Positions 1 through 7,628 of a DNA stretch of 64,000 bases are shown here, piece by piece. Both the position numbers and the translations under genes were made by a program. Below the pieces are notes generated by a model. That model was not told the DNA's origin and did not search any database. It worked only from the letters and a program-made list of their open reading frames with translations. Origin of the DNA: Candidatus Omnitrophota bacterium (GTDB lineage: Bacteria > Hinthialibacterota > Hinthialibacteria > OLB16); NCBI GenBank assembly GCA_020632575.1, contig JACKFH010000003.1:186001-250000 (forward strand), written 5' to 3'. Position 1 is the first letter of the stretch, and each line of letters opens with the position of its first letter.

Positions 1-338
1 TCGCACTCCCGAGAGATTAGCTGCTTGAGATCGTCGACCATTCCCCGCGAGGTCTGAGTCTTGATCAGTTTGAGGAGACGCGTCGGGTTCCGAAGGGCGT
101 ACTCGATCTTCTTGGCGCGGTTGGCGGAGGAGTCGCGGCCGAATGCGACCGCGTCGATATCCTTGAAATCGAGTCCGGCGGTGTCGAGACACCGCCGGAT
201 CGCGTGGGTGGGAAAGCGCGCGTAATACTTGACCCGATTGAGACGCTCCTCGGCGATCGCGGCGACCGGTTGGCCATCGACCAAGAGAGCCGCCGACGCG
301 CCCGCGTGAAAAGCATTGAGACCGAGGATGACGCTCAA
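1..338 (-). CDS. Carbamoyltransferase (NodU/CmcH family), N-terminal part, cut by window edge
   Basis: Only the first 112 codons are in the window; the gene continues past base 1. The reading frame opens with ILGLNAFHAGASAALL, then VAAIAEERLNRVKYYARFP and an IDAVAFGRD segment. This is the usual start of the Kae1/ASKHA-like half of NodU/CmcH/TobZ carbamoyltransferases, which carbamoylate a hydroxyl of a sugar or antibiotic scaffold using carbamoyl phosphate and ATP. No ATG or GTG lies in frame after the ndk stop codon, so the start is taken as TTG at 338, with AGGA about nine bases upstream. It follows ndk by 36 bp and may be cotranscribed. The exact acceptor cannot be told; surface-sugar decoration would fit the polysaccharide genes elsewhere in the window. 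Confidence 0.82.
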   Translation of the reverse strand, partial: MSVILGLNAFHAGASAALLVDGQPVAAIAEERLNRVKYYARFPTHAIRRCLDTAGLDFKDIDAVAFGRDSSANRAKKIEYALRNPTRLLKLIKTQTSRGMVDDLKQLISREC

Positions 339-374
339 GAGACTGGGTCCTGTCCGATCGCGAGAAACACCCGA

Positions 375-794
375 TTAGATGATCTCGGATTCCTCGAAAT
401 AGATCGGGATTTCGTAAGCCGCCGTGTCGGAGCCATCGCTACCGTGGACGATGTTCTCCTGGATCGCGGTGGCGAAGTCGCCCCGGATGGTGCCCGGTTC
501 GGCTTCCATCGGCTTGGTCGCGCCCATCATCTTGCGGCACAGGCCGATGGCGTCGGGGCCCTCGATCACCATGGCCACAATCGGGCCAGAGGTGATGAAC
601 TCGACAAGCTCGCCGAAGAAGGGTCGCTCCTTGTGGACCGCGTAATGAGTCTCGGCCTTCTCCTTGGAGAGTTGCAGCCGCTTGAGGGCGGCGACCTTCA
701 GACCTTTCTTCTCGAATCTTCCAACCACTTCGCCGATCAACCCGCGCTTGACGCCATCGGGTTTGACCAGAATGAGGGTTCTCTCATCAGCCAT
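375..794 (-). CDS. ndk: Nucleoside diphosphate kinase
   Basis: A 139-residue cytosolic enzyme that transfers the gamma phosphate of ATP to NDPs through a phosphohistidine. The sequence starts MADERTLILVKPDGVKRG, contains the conserved GEVVGRFEKKG segment, and carries the active-site histidine in NIVHGSDG near residue 115. Full length for the family. The frame stays open to 833, but the ATG at 794 gives the canonical N-terminus and has GGAG ten bases upstream. The next gene on the same strand is the carbamoyltransferase, 36 bp downstream. Confidence 0.97.
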   Translation of the reverse strand: MADERTLILVKPDGVKRGLIGEVVGRFEKKGLKVAALKRLQLSKEKAETHYAVHKERPFFGELVEFITSGPIVAMVIEGPDAIGLCRKMMGATKPMEAEPGTIRGDFATAIQENIVHGSDGSDTAAYEIPIYFEESEII

Positions 795-903
795 TCTATC
801 GTATCTCCATTTGTTTGATTGATCCGGTCGCACCTAGGTTTGGCGGGAAAATACCCGAAAATCGGCGACCAAAGAGAGGGAGTGTATGGAATCGGGCTGG
901 TTC

Positions 904-987
904 ATGGAAGGGCATGGAAACGGAAACATGGAAAACATGGAGAAAAGCAAATCGCAACGCGATTTGTGGTCACTCCATGCCTTCCAT
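904..987. repeat. Composite inverted repeat with central perfect hairpin
   Basis: The outer arm ATGGAAGGGCATGGA (904-918) is matched, less one G, by TCCATGCCTTCCAT (974-987) on the other strand. In the centre, CAAATCGC (948-955) and GCGATTTG (959-966) form a perfect 8-bp stem with a 3-base loop. The sequence between is built from repeated CATGGAAA-like words. It could be a small mobile (MITE-like) element or a structured RNA end; no coding potential. Confidence 0.5.
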
Positions 988-1020
988 CCACTCCATGGAG
1001 TTCCATGATTCAACGCACGG

Positions 1021-1083
1021 CGCTGTTCCCGGAACTGCGATTCCGGGAACCTATGTTCGAGGGGAAATGGACCTACCCGCCGT
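1021..1083. repeat. Palindromic repeat R1 (upstream of TA pair 1)
   Basis: First of a related set (others at 1737, 2501 and 3914). It contains TTCCCGGAACTGCGATTCCGGGAA, an imperfect hairpin, followed about 15 bases later by a GGGG...GGACCTACCC stretch. R1, R2 and R3 align along about 60 bases with shared words GCTG(G/T)TCCCGGAAC and CGGG. Confidence 0.6.
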
Positions 1084-1097
1084 ATCACATAAACATC

Positions 1098-1126
1098 TTG
1101 TTTGACCCCACGGGAATTCGTAGACT
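1098..1126 (+). promoter_or_regulatory. Candidate leaderless promoter of TA pair 1
   Basis: TTGTTT (1098-1103), a 17-base spacer and TAGACT (1121-1126). The -10 hexamer ends six bases before the GTG start codon at 1133, so +1 would fall on the G of GTG. No SD sequence is present. The -35 match is weak (TTG only); the position of the -10 is the main evidence. Confidence 0.4.
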
Positions 1127-1132
1127 GAGACG

Positions 1133-1423
1133 GTGTTCGAAATTCTCCAAACCGATGAATATTCCCGGTGGTTCGACACCTTGAAAGATCGACAGGCTCG
1201 GTCGCGGATTTTGACACGAATCCGGCGTCTTTCGTTGGGGAATCCCGGGGATGTACGACCGGTGGGCCGGGGTGTTTCCGAGCTCCGTATCAATTACGGT
1301 CCAGGGTATCGCGTCTATTATATCCAAACTGGAGAAGAGGTTCTGCTTCTCCTTGCGGGTGGAGACAAGCGGACCCAAAATCGAGATATCGAAAGAGCGC
1401 TGCAATTGGCGGAGCAGGTATAA
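1133..1423 (+). CDS. RelE/HigB-family toxin (HI1419-like)
   Basis: A 96-residue basic protein. The arrangement of TDEYSRWFDTLKDRQARSRI, GNPGDVRPVG, ELRINYGPGYRVYY and LLLAGGDKRTQ matches the HI1419-type branch of RelE/ParE toxins, which cleave mRNA, usually at the ribosome. The start is GTG at 1133. The toxin comes first and the antitoxin follows ten bases later, the inverted gene order normal for HigBA-like pairs. Family membership is clear from the motifs; activity is inferred. Confidence 0.85.
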   Translation: MFEILQTDEYSRWFDTLKDRQARSRILTRIRRLSLGNPGDVRPVGRGVSELRINYGPGYRVYYIQTGEEVLLLLAGGDKRTQNRDIERALQLAEQV

Positions 1424-1432
1424 GGAAGAAGG

Positions 1433-1726
1433 ATGTCAAACCTGAAGACGAAACCGTGGGACGCGGTGGATCATCTCAAGACGGAAGAGGATATGGCCGC
1501 TTACTTGGAAGCCGCTCTCGAAGAGGACGATCCGGAATTGATCTCGGCGGTTCTGGGGGATATCGCTCGCGCCAAAGGGCTCTCCGAAGTCGCCGATCGA
1601 AGCGGGCTCTCACCCGAAGAACTCAGTCAGAAGATGCTTCCCGACGGCAAACCCGACTTCGCGACAGTCCTCAAGATCGTCCGCGCCCTCGGTCTTCGAT
1701 TTCACGCAACCACCGCCACCGGCTAG
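1433..1726 (+). CDS. Antitoxin with helix-turn-helix (HI1420-like)
   Basis: A 97-residue partner of the toxin just upstream. The N-terminal KPWDAVDHLKTEEDMAAYLE and the AALEEDDPELISAVLGDIARAKG segment are signatures of the HI1420-type addiction antidote. Its C-terminal half (residues about 45-92) is a Cro/XRE-like helix-turn-helix (LSEVADRSGLSPEELSQKML). It would bind the toxin and repress its own operon. GGAAGAAGG precedes the ATG, a good SD, so the second gene is translated conventionally even if the first is leaderless. Confidence 0.86.
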   Translation: MSNLKTKPWDAVDHLKTEEDMAAYLEAALEEDDPELISAVLGDIARAKGLSEVADRSGLSPEELSQKMLPDGKPDFATVLKIVRALGLRFHATTATG

Positions 1727-1736
1727 AGGCCCACCT

Positions 1737-1801
1737 CGGTGCTGGTCCCGGAACCGCGACTCCGGTTCGCCTTTCCATGGGGGCTGGACTCCTTCGCCCG
1801 A
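1737..1801. repeat. Palindromic repeat R2 (between the two TA pairs)
   Basis: Second copy of the R element: GGTCCCGGAACCGCGACTCCGG followed by a GGGGCTGGACTCC word and a CGCCCG end. It begins about ten bases after the stop codon of the first antitoxin. About 715 bp separate R1 and R2. Confidence 0.6.
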
Positions 1802-1835
1802 GACTTCTTCCATAGCAAGTATGGACACCCAACCC

Positions 1836-1863
1836 TTGTTCTCATACGTCAAAGACGTACAAT
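1836..1863 (+). promoter_or_regulatory. Candidate leaderless promoter of TA pair 2
   Basis: TTGTTC (1836-1841), a 16-base spacer and TACAAT (1858-1863, five of six consensus bases). The hexamer ends six bases before the ATG at 1870, placing +1 on the A of the start codon. Confidence 0.5.
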
Positions 1864-1869
1864 CCAGGA

Positions 1870-2196
1870 ATGGAAGTGGTGGAAACCTCCGTATTCACAA
1901 GGAGCATCGAATCCTTGCTGGATGAGGATGAGTATCGCGCCCTTCAAACTCATTTGGTGGAGAATCCGGAATCCGGATCGATCATCCCCGGGTCCGGTGG
2001 AATCCGGAAGATTCGATGGGGCTTGAAGGGAAGGGGAAAACGGGGGGGTGCGAGGGTCGTTTATTTTTGGGCCGTGCGTCGCGACCGTATCCTGATGCTT
2101 TACGCGTTCGCGAAAAACGAGCGCGAGGATTTATCGAAGGAACAGCTATCCCTACTGAAAAGAGCTGTCGAGGCGGAGTTCAAAAATGAAGGATGA
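1870..2196 (+). CDS. RelE/HigB2-like toxin
   Basis: A 108-residue protein of the HigB2-like RelE branch: FTRSIESLLDEDEYRALQTHL, NPESGSIIPGSGGIRKIRW, KRGGARVVYFW and the ILMLYAFAKNEREDLS strand. These match toxins that degrade mRNA during translation. AGGA sits directly against the ATG, too close to work as an SD. The stop codon overlaps the antitoxin start by 11 bases, so the two are translationally coupled. It is not closely similar to the first toxin, so the two pairs are not a recent duplication. Confidence 0.87.
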   Translation: MEVVETSVFTRSIESLLDEDEYRALQTHLVENPESGSIIPGSGGIRKIRWGLKGRGKRGGARVVYFWAVRRDRILMLYAFAKNEREDLSKEQLSLLKRAVEAEFKNEG

Positions 2197-2488
2197 ACAG
2201 TTCGAGGAGTTACTCGCAAGCGTTCGGGAAGGCGGGAAGATCCTGCGAGGGGAAATGGAACCCTCGCGCGCATTCCAATTCCCGGACCCCAATGTCAAAG
2301 CGATAAGGGAGGATATTGGCATCTCTCAATCCACTTTCGCCGCGTTGATCGGAGTCAGTCTCCGCACACTTCAGAACTGGGAGCAGGGACATCGTCATCC
2401 CACCGGCCCCGCCAAGGTTTTACTCAGACTCGTCCAGTCCGATCCAAAGACGGTGATCAAAAACCTCCACGCCAACCATCCGCAATAA
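2186..2488 (+). CDS. HigA-like antitoxin, XRE helix-turn-helix
   Basis: A 100-residue partner of the overlapping toxin gene. The N-terminal part (MKDEQFEELLASVREGGKI) is the toxin-neutralising segment typical of this group. Residues about 40-85 form the helix-turn-helix GISQSTFAALIGVSLRTLQN followed by WEQGHRHPTGPAKVLLRL. Expected to neutralise the toxin and repress the operon. Confidence 0.88.
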   Translation: MKDEQFEELLASVREGGKILRGEMEPSRAFQFPDPNVKAIREDIGISQSTFAALIGVSLRTLQNWEQGHRHPTGPAKVLLRLVQSDPKTVIKNLHANHPQ

Positions 2489-2500
2489 ACCATTCCGCAG

Positions 2501-2562
2501 CCGCTGGTCCCGGAACTGTGATTTCGGGACCTCGTTCGACGGGAGTTGTACTCCCCCTCCGA
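2501..2562. repeat. Palindromic repeat R3 (after TA pair 2)
   Basis: Third copy of the R element: GCTGGTCCCGGAACTGTGAT then TTCGGGACC, followed by a perfect palindromic word GGAGTTGTACTCC at 2542-2554. The element can form two adjacent hairpins. Confidence 0.6.
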
Positions 2563-2658
2563 AAACTTTCTCAGCCTTAAACTTTCTCTATCTATAGAAC
2601 CCTACCTGTGTTAGAATTCTCTATTCATTATCCGCCGCCCCACCGGAGGCGCCGAGCC

Positions 2659-3912
2659 ATGCTCCGTTCCCTGTTTCTTCTCACCGCGGTTTTCCTTTTC
2701 ACAACCGGTATTGCCACCGCGAAGACCCTCTATGTCTCCAAGGCGGGAGACGGCTCGACGGGTGCGGATTGGACCGGAGCCTACCCCACCATCAATCAAG
2801 CCCTGACGGCCTCCGCCAGCGGCGATCAGATTTGGGTCGCATCGGGGACTTACAATGAGCATGTACCGCTCGTTGAAGGTGTCGCACTTTATGGAGGTTT
2901 TGCGGGAACGGAAGCGACAGATGAGGCTTCTCTTCGTGATCCATTGAAGAATCACTCCACCATCGTGTCAACTAAGCGATCTAAACCGGTGTTTCGTGGG
3001 TTCACGAATACCATTTTAGACGGATTCACTATTACTTCATATAACAACACAGGAGGTGTTTCTGTTGATGAATGTTATATGACAATCGCAAATTGTGTGA
3101 TCACCCAAAATTCGGCAGGAGGGATTGGCATCAGAAATTCCACAGTGGAACTCACCAATTGTCAGATCCTGAACAACCAGTCGGGGGGCGGTGCCGGAGC
3201 ATATATCGAATCGAGTTCGGTTAGTTTTGGTAGGTGTGTGTTCTCAGGGAACGTATCCAGCAGTGGCGGGGGAGGACTCTCGGTACTTTACTCAAAGATC
3301 GAAATGTTGAACTGTCTCCTGACCAACAACGAAGCGGACTACGGTGGAGGCATCTCCGTGCCGATTGAATCCGAAGTTGAATTAATCGGATGCACGTTTG
3401 ATGGAAACACGTCACACTTGTGGGATCCCCAGTTCAGCCTGGTGACCGGGCAAGCGATTTATCAAGGAGATCCGCCTGGTGGATTCGATCCGCATACGTC
3501 GGTCAAATGTACAAATTGTATTGTGTGGGATAGTTGGGGGCCTAAGAATAAGTTCTCGGTGGAATATGTCTTCAATAACAGCGACGTGCTTGGGTTGTTT
3601 TACGTACAGAATGACACCATCAAGCATACGGGCTCTTTCGATCTCGATCCACAGTTTGTCGATCCTGAAATGGGGAAGTATCGACTCAAGTCATACTCAC
3701 CCTGCATCGATTCCGGGACCGAAACGACTCTCACCGACGACCTGGACGGGAACCCGCGACCTGTCGATGTGGCCGGGCGCGGGGAGGTCTCGGCCTACGA
3801 TATGGGTTGTTACGAGTTCCAACTCAAACCGGCGGACATGAACTCGGATGGAATGGTGAACGGCGAGGACCTGCTGATCTTTCAAGAGGAGTGGATGCGG
3901 GAGAGGGAGTAA
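2659..3912 (+). CDS. Secreted right-handed beta-helix protein with dockerin-like C-terminus
   Basis: A 417-residue exported protein. Start ATG at 2659 is chosen over the upstream GTG because GGAGG lies ten bases before it and it begins the signal peptide MLRSLFLLTAVFLFTTGIATA. The mature part opens KTLYVSKAGDGSTGADW...YPTINQAL, the usual entry to pectate-lyase-like beta-helices. Short turns with repeated N, G and S run through residues about 100-330. The end has FVDPEMGKYRLKSYSPCIDSG and a single calcium-binding dockerin-like repeat (MNSDGMVNGEDLLIF). No catalytic residues could be assigned, so enzyme or adhesin is open. The central third is poorer in G+C than the ends. A paralogue lies at 31171-32622. 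Confidence 0.85.
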   Translation: MLRSLFLLTAVFLFTTGIATAKTLYVSKAGDGSTGADWTGAYPTINQALTASASGDQIWVASGTYNEHVPLVEGVALYGGFAGTEATDEASLRDPLKNHSTIVSTKRSKPVFRGFTNTILDGFTITSYNNTGGVSVDECYMTIANCVITQNSAGGIGIRNSTVELTNCQILNNQSGGGAGAYIESSSVSFGRCVFSGNVSSSGGGGLSVLYSKIEMLNCLLTNNEADYGGGISVPIESEVELIGCTFDGNTSHLWDPQFSLVTGQAIYQGDPPGGFDPHTSVKCTNCIVWDSWGPKNKFSVEYVFNNSDVLGLFYVQNDTIKHTGSFDLDPQFVDPEMGKYRLKSYSPCIDSGTETTLTDDLDGNPRPVDVAGRGEVSAYDMGCYEFQLKPADMNSDGMVNGEDLLIFQEEWMRERE

Positions 3913-3913
3913 G

Positions 3914-3976
3914 GCCGTTCGCAGGAGTACAACTCCTGGCAAAGTCCGCACCGGAGTACAACTCCGGCGCGAGCAC
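3914..3976. repeat. Palindromic repeat R4 (after the beta-helix gene)
   Basis: Two perfect palindromic words GGAGTACAACTCC (3924-3936 and 3953-3965), each in a longer hairpin (AGGAGTACAACTCCT and CCGGAGTACAACTCCGG). The word is the reverse complement of the one in R3, so this is a relative of R1-R3. It starts one base after the stop codon. Confidence 0.6.
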
Positions 3977-4102
3977 CGATGGGGGCTCCGGTCTCCGCCG
4001 TCAACCATTCTTCGCCCATCGAGACTGTGATATCCTCAAAGTTGGAACATTCCCGCTGACTCCAAATCATCCGATTTTTCCGCGTTTGGACGTAGTTCGC
4101 CG

Positions 4103-5839
4103 GTGAGGACATTGAAACAGATCAAATTCCTTCAAAATCAGGTGAAGACCGATTTCCAGACCCCTGGCTGGGTGCTGTTCTGGGGAGCGTTAGTCGGTGT
4201 TTTCGCCGGCACGGCCACTGTCCTCTACCGGACCGCCGTCATCTGGGGGAACAATCTGATTTGGGGGGAGGAGGGGGCCAACCTCGAACAGTCGATGGTT
4301 CAGCTCTTTTTCCCCGCAATCGGGGGGCTTCTGGTCGGATTGATTCTCTATAAATTCTTACGGGCGACTCCGGATCATGGCGTCCCCTCGGTCATCCACG
4401 CGGTGCAGACCAACCGCATTCAGGTCCCATGGCGGGTTAGCGTGCCCTCCGCGCTCTCGGTGATTGTCCTCGCCTCCGGCGGGTCGGCCGGCCCCGAGGG
4501 GCCCGCGGCCGAAATTGGCGCGGTCTTCGGATCGAACACCGGACGCTTTTTTAAAGCCAGCCCGAAGACGTTGAGGACTCTGGTGGGGTGCGGGGTGGCG
4601 GCGGCGATTTCGGCGGTCTTTAGCGCTCCCATCGCGGGCGTTTTCTTTGCGGTCGAGGTCATCTTTCAGGGATTCGCCCTGACCCAGGTGCCCCCGGTGA
4701 TCATGGCGGCGGTGACCGCCTCGATCATCGCGCAAATCGAGCTGGGTTATGGACCCGCCATCGCGCTCACCAAATTCGATTTCGAGTTGTTCGAGTTCCC
4801 GCTGTATGTCGGGCTGGGCATCCTCACCGGAATTGTCTCGGTGGCCTTTGTGAAATGGCTCGACCTGATCTCGAATTTTTTCAAGCGGCTCAAGACCCCG
4901 CTCTGGCTGAAACCCGCGCTAGGGGGATTGGGGGTGGGCGCGATCAGTTTGCTGACTCCCGATGTGGTCGGCGAAGGATACACCTTCCTCGAGAGAACCC
5001 TGGCGGGGGAGGGAGAGATTGTCTTGTCCGCCCTTGTCCTAGTCTTTCTTGGAAAAATCCTGGCGACCGGATTCACGCTCGGTTCGGGGGCGCCCGGAGG
5101 GAGTTTCGCCCCGGCGATGTTTATTGGCGGGACGCTCGGCGGCATTTATGGAATCCTGATTGAATTGATCGCGCCGCAGGTGACCTCGTTCAGCAACTAC
5201 GCTCTCCTCGGGATGGCGGGGATGGTGGTCGGCACGTTCAACGCTCCCATCACGGCCATCATGATTATTCTCCAGGTGACTCAGATGAACCCGCGGGTGT
5301 TGCTTCCCCTGATGACCATCGTGGCGGTGGTGCATTTCACCATGAGCCGTTGGGAGAACGTGTCGGTCTACACCCAGGTTCTCAAACGTCAGGGCAAATG
5401 GTTGCCGCCCGATTATGACAAGGACCCGCTCCTCCACATCCCCGTGGCGGATGTCCTCGCCCCCGCCAAGATCCGATTCCAGGAGTCCGCGAAGGTGGAT
5501 GAAGTGATCGAACGGATGGGGGACACCGACGAGGCGGCCTTTGCGGTCGAGGACGAGGAGGGTGAGTTCCGTGGGATTATCACCCTTCACGCGTTGAGAG
5601 GAGCCTTGGCCGACCCGTTGATGGGCAGGCTGGTGACCCTAAGCGATGTGATCGACGACTCCCTCCCGTCGGTTTCGCCGCTGATGAGTCTGCGCGAGGT
5701 GATCCACGAATTCGAAAACACGAGCGCCGAGGCCCTCCCCGTTTTCGATGACGAGGGTTTTGCGGGGTTGGTGACTCGCGAGGGAGTCATCGGCGCCTAC
5801 CGTGAAGCTCGAATCGCGATGGAGCACCACGCGCACTAA
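4103..5839 (+). CDS. ClC-type chloride channel/antiporter with CBS domains
   Basis: A 578-residue membrane protein. GTG start at 4103. Ten or more hydrophobic segments fill residues 20-415. The ClC signatures are DHGVPS (first anion-binding loop), GPEGPAAEIG with the gating glutamate conserved, and GSGAPGGSFAPAMFIGG. The C-terminal 130 residues hold two CBS domains (from PVADVLAPAKIRFQESAKVDEV and from LSDVIDDSLPSVSPL), which usually bind adenine nucleotides and gate transport. It moves chloride or a related anion across the inner membrane; whether channel or proton-coupled exchanger is unclear. Confidence 0.95.
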   Translation: MRTLKQIKFLQNQVKTDFQTPGWVLFWGALVGVFAGTATVLYRTAVIWGNNLIWGEEGANLEQSMVQLFFPAIGGLLVGLILYKFLRATPDHGVPSVIHAVQTNRIQVPWRVSVPSALSVIVLASGGSAGPEGPAAEIGAVFGSNTGRFFKASPKTLRTLVGCGVAAAISAVFSAPIAGVFFAVEVIFQGFALTQVPPVIMAAVTASIIAQIELGYGPAIALTKFDFELFEFPLYVGLGILTGIVSVAFVKWLDLISNFFKRLKTPLWLKPALGGLGVGAISLLTPDVVGEGYTFLERTLAGEGEIVLSALVLVFLGKILATGFTLGSGAPGGSFAPAMFIGGTLGGIYGILIELIAPQVTSFSNYALLGMAGMVVGTFNAPITAIMIILQVTQMNPRVLLPLMTIVAVVHFTMSRWENVSVYTQVLKRQGKWLPPDYDKDPLLHIPVADVLAPAKIRFQESAKVDEVIERMGDTDEAAFAVEDEEGEFRGIITLHALRGALADPLMGRLVTLSDVIDDSLPSVSPLMSLREVIHEFENTSAEALPVFDDEGFAGLVTREGVIGAYREARIAMEHHAH

Positions 5840-5864
5840 ATCCCGGTTTCGGATCGGAACGACC

Positions 5865-6485
5865 ATGGGCGCCCAGCTCTTTTTCTCCTTTGTTTTCGCC
5901 TCCGCGATTTTGATCCTGATTCCCGGTCCGAATGTCGGTTTGATCGTTTCCAATAGCCTGAGGCATGGGACTCGCGCCGGTCTTTCGACCGTGACGGGAA
6001 CCACGCTCGGGATCGTCTGCCAACTCGGTTTCGTTTGCCTTGGAATGGCTTCGCTGCTCGGTCTGCTTGTGGGTTGGTTCGAGTGGGTTCGCTGGGCGGG
6101 GGTGGCTTACTTGATCCTCCTTGGCCTTCGTCAATTCCTTTCAAAGAGCGGGGAGGATCTAAAAGACCCCAGCCATCCCAGCGGACGACGGTGGATGTTG
6201 CAGGGGTTGTTCATCGCGCTGGCGAATCCGAAAACGATGCTCTTCTTCGCGGCGTTTCTTCCTCAGTTTGTGAACCCGGACAAGCCGGTCACCCGCCAGT
6301 TGGCGCTACTCAGTCTCACCTTCGCATTGATGGCGTGGGTCTTCGATTCCGGTTACGCGCTCTTGGCCGGACGGGTTCAGTCGGCGGTGTCACGCTCCGG
6401 GCGAAGCGTGTCCTTCCAGAAATTGGGCGGGTTGATCCTGATTGGAGCGGGTGTCGGTTTGGGTATGGCGAGAGTCAGACGGTGA
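5865..6485 (+). CDS. LysE/RhtB-family amino acid exporter
   Basis: A 206-residue inner-membrane protein with about six transmembrane segments. The start at 5865 gives MGAQLFFSFVFASAILILIPGPNVGLIVSNSLRHG, whose PGPN motif and following RHGTRAGL are the family hallmark. A second mark is LFIALANPKTMLFFAAFLPQF. Members export amino acids or small polar metabolites with proton exchange. It starts 25 bp after the ClC gene and is probably cotranscribed. Confidence 0.93.
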   Translation: MGAQLFFSFVFASAILILIPGPNVGLIVSNSLRHGTRAGLSTVTGTTLGIVCQLGFVCLGMASLLGLLVGWFEWVRWAGVAYLILLGLRQFLSKSGEDLKDPSHPSGRRWMLQGLFIALANPKTMLFFAAFLPQFVNPDKPVTRQLALLSLTFALMAWVFDSGYALLAGRVQSAVSRSGRSVSFQKLGGLILIGAGVGLGMARVRR

Positions 6486-6621
6486 CACGGCCAATCTTCT
6501 CGCATCGTAATGCGGGATGTTAACCTATTTGAAATTCCCTCCTTTAACACCTGGGCTGTCGCCCCTATGATCGTCGCCAGAAATCGGATTGCACGATTCA
6601 ACGTAAGAAGGGGGATGAGAC

Positions 6622-7143
6622 ATGGCCAGTTTGACAGATCGGATGGTCCGGGCGGCGAAACTTGACGTTCATCTGTACGAAGAGGTTGAGGCCGACAAAG
6701 ACGCGATGGGCCAGGCGGCGATTGTGGTGGTGCTTTCGAGCCTCGCGGCGGGAATTGGATCGTACCAGATGGTTGGCAGCATCGGGGGTCTGATCTCAGC
6801 GACGATCGGCGCGCTGATCGGTTGGGCGATTTGGGCGTTCATCACTTACATCATCGGGACCAAGCTTCTGCCCGAGCCGCAAACCCAAGCCGATTGGGGC
6901 GAGCTGCTTCGGACCATTGGTTTCTCCAGCTCGCCCGGGTTGATTCGTGTCTTGGGGATCATTCCCATCATTGGCGGAATCTTTTTGCTCATCGCCTCGA
7001 TCTGGATGCTGATCGCCATGGTCATCGCGGTGCGTCAGGCGCTCGACTATCACAGCACACTAAGAGCGGTTGGAGTCTGCTTGATCGGGTGGATTGTCCA
7101 GGTGGTGATCCTGGGCGTTCTACTGGCGCCCTTCATGAAGTAG
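6622..7143 (+). CDS. Yip1-family integral membrane protein
   Basis: A 173-residue protein with a short cytoplasmic N-terminus (LTDRMVRAAKLDVHLYEEVEAD) and about five hydrophobic helices. The layout matches the YIP1 domain: an acidic N-terminal element, GALIGWAIWAFITYIIGTKLL, then LLRTIGFSSSPGLIRVLGIIP. AAGAAGGGGGATGAGAC before the ATG is a strong SD. The role of bacterial Yip1 proteins is not established; metabolite export has been suggested for some. Confidence 0.8.
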   Translation: MASLTDRMVRAAKLDVHLYEEVEADKDAMGQAAIVVVLSSLAAGIGSYQMVGSIGGLISATIGALIGWAIWAFITYIIGTKLLPEPQTQADWGELLRTIGFSSSPGLIRVLGIIPIIGGIFLLIASIWMLIAMVIAVRQALDYHSTLRAVGVCLIGWIVQVVILGVLLAPFMK

Positions 7144-7286
7144 GAACTCAGGCTTGGGCATCCGACTTCGATTCGCACGATCGCCGATCGGGTTCCCTAC
7201 GGTTCGGGTCCATTTATCTTTCCACTCGGAAGGAAACGGGGTAAGCTGCTGCCAACATCATTTCCTCATTAAGGAGATAGTTCTCG

Positions 7287-7529
7287 ATGCCAAAACCGAC
7301 CTGTCAGCTCAACCTCACATTGGATGTTCCCACCGCCGAAAGGGTGGAGGAAATCGCATTCGCCGCGCACAAACGTCCGAGCGGGGCGGGACGAGACCTT
7401 CTTTTGGAGCGCATGAAATTGATCGAGGCGGGATGGCCCCTGGAGGATGATGAAACCATGGAGTTCCTTCTAAAAGTTTTGTCGGCCTCCAAACCGAAGA
7501 AGGACAAGATCCGGGATCTGGTGAAGTAA
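7287..7529 (+). CDS. Small protein of unknown function
   Basis: Eighty residues, preceded by AAGGAGATAG, one of the best SD sequences in the window, so it is very likely translated. The first part (QLNLTLDVPTAERVEEIAFAA) could form a strand followed by helices like a ribbon-helix-helix DNA-binding fold, followed by a charged C-terminus (SKPKKDKIRDLVK). No toxin partner follows it. No family recognised. Confidence 0.6.
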   Translation: MPKPTCQLNLTLDVPTAERVEEIAFAAHKRPSGAGRDLLLERMKLIEAGWPLEDDETMEFLLKVLSASKPKKDKIRDLVK

Positions 7530-7628
7530 GACTCGCCGGGTTGGAGACTAGGGTCCGCTCCGAACCAAGGAACGATCCCCACAAAATGCATTCTCGGAGT
7601 CAAACCCACTAAGACCACTGTCGCCGTA

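Larger units (their letters stand above)
795..1132. other. Gene-free stretch with two repeat elements
   Basis: No credible coding region lies between ndk and the first TA pair; the open frames here lack start signals and family features. The stretch holds a composite palindrome (904-987), the first copy of a repeat found three more times downstream (1021-1083), and a candidate promoter (1098-1126). Confidence 0.6.

Noticed and set aside
2659..3912. Calling the beta-helix proteins pectate lyases
   Set aside because: Only the fold pattern is visible; no catalytic Arg or calcium Asp cluster could be placed.
1021..3976. Reading R1-R4 as integron attC sites
   Set aside because: No GTTRRRY/RYYYAAC core sites and no integrase; kept only as a cassette-like pattern.
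7287..7529. Antitoxin of a new TA pair
   Set aside because: The N-terminus could be ribbon-helix-helix, but no small partner gene follows or precedes it.
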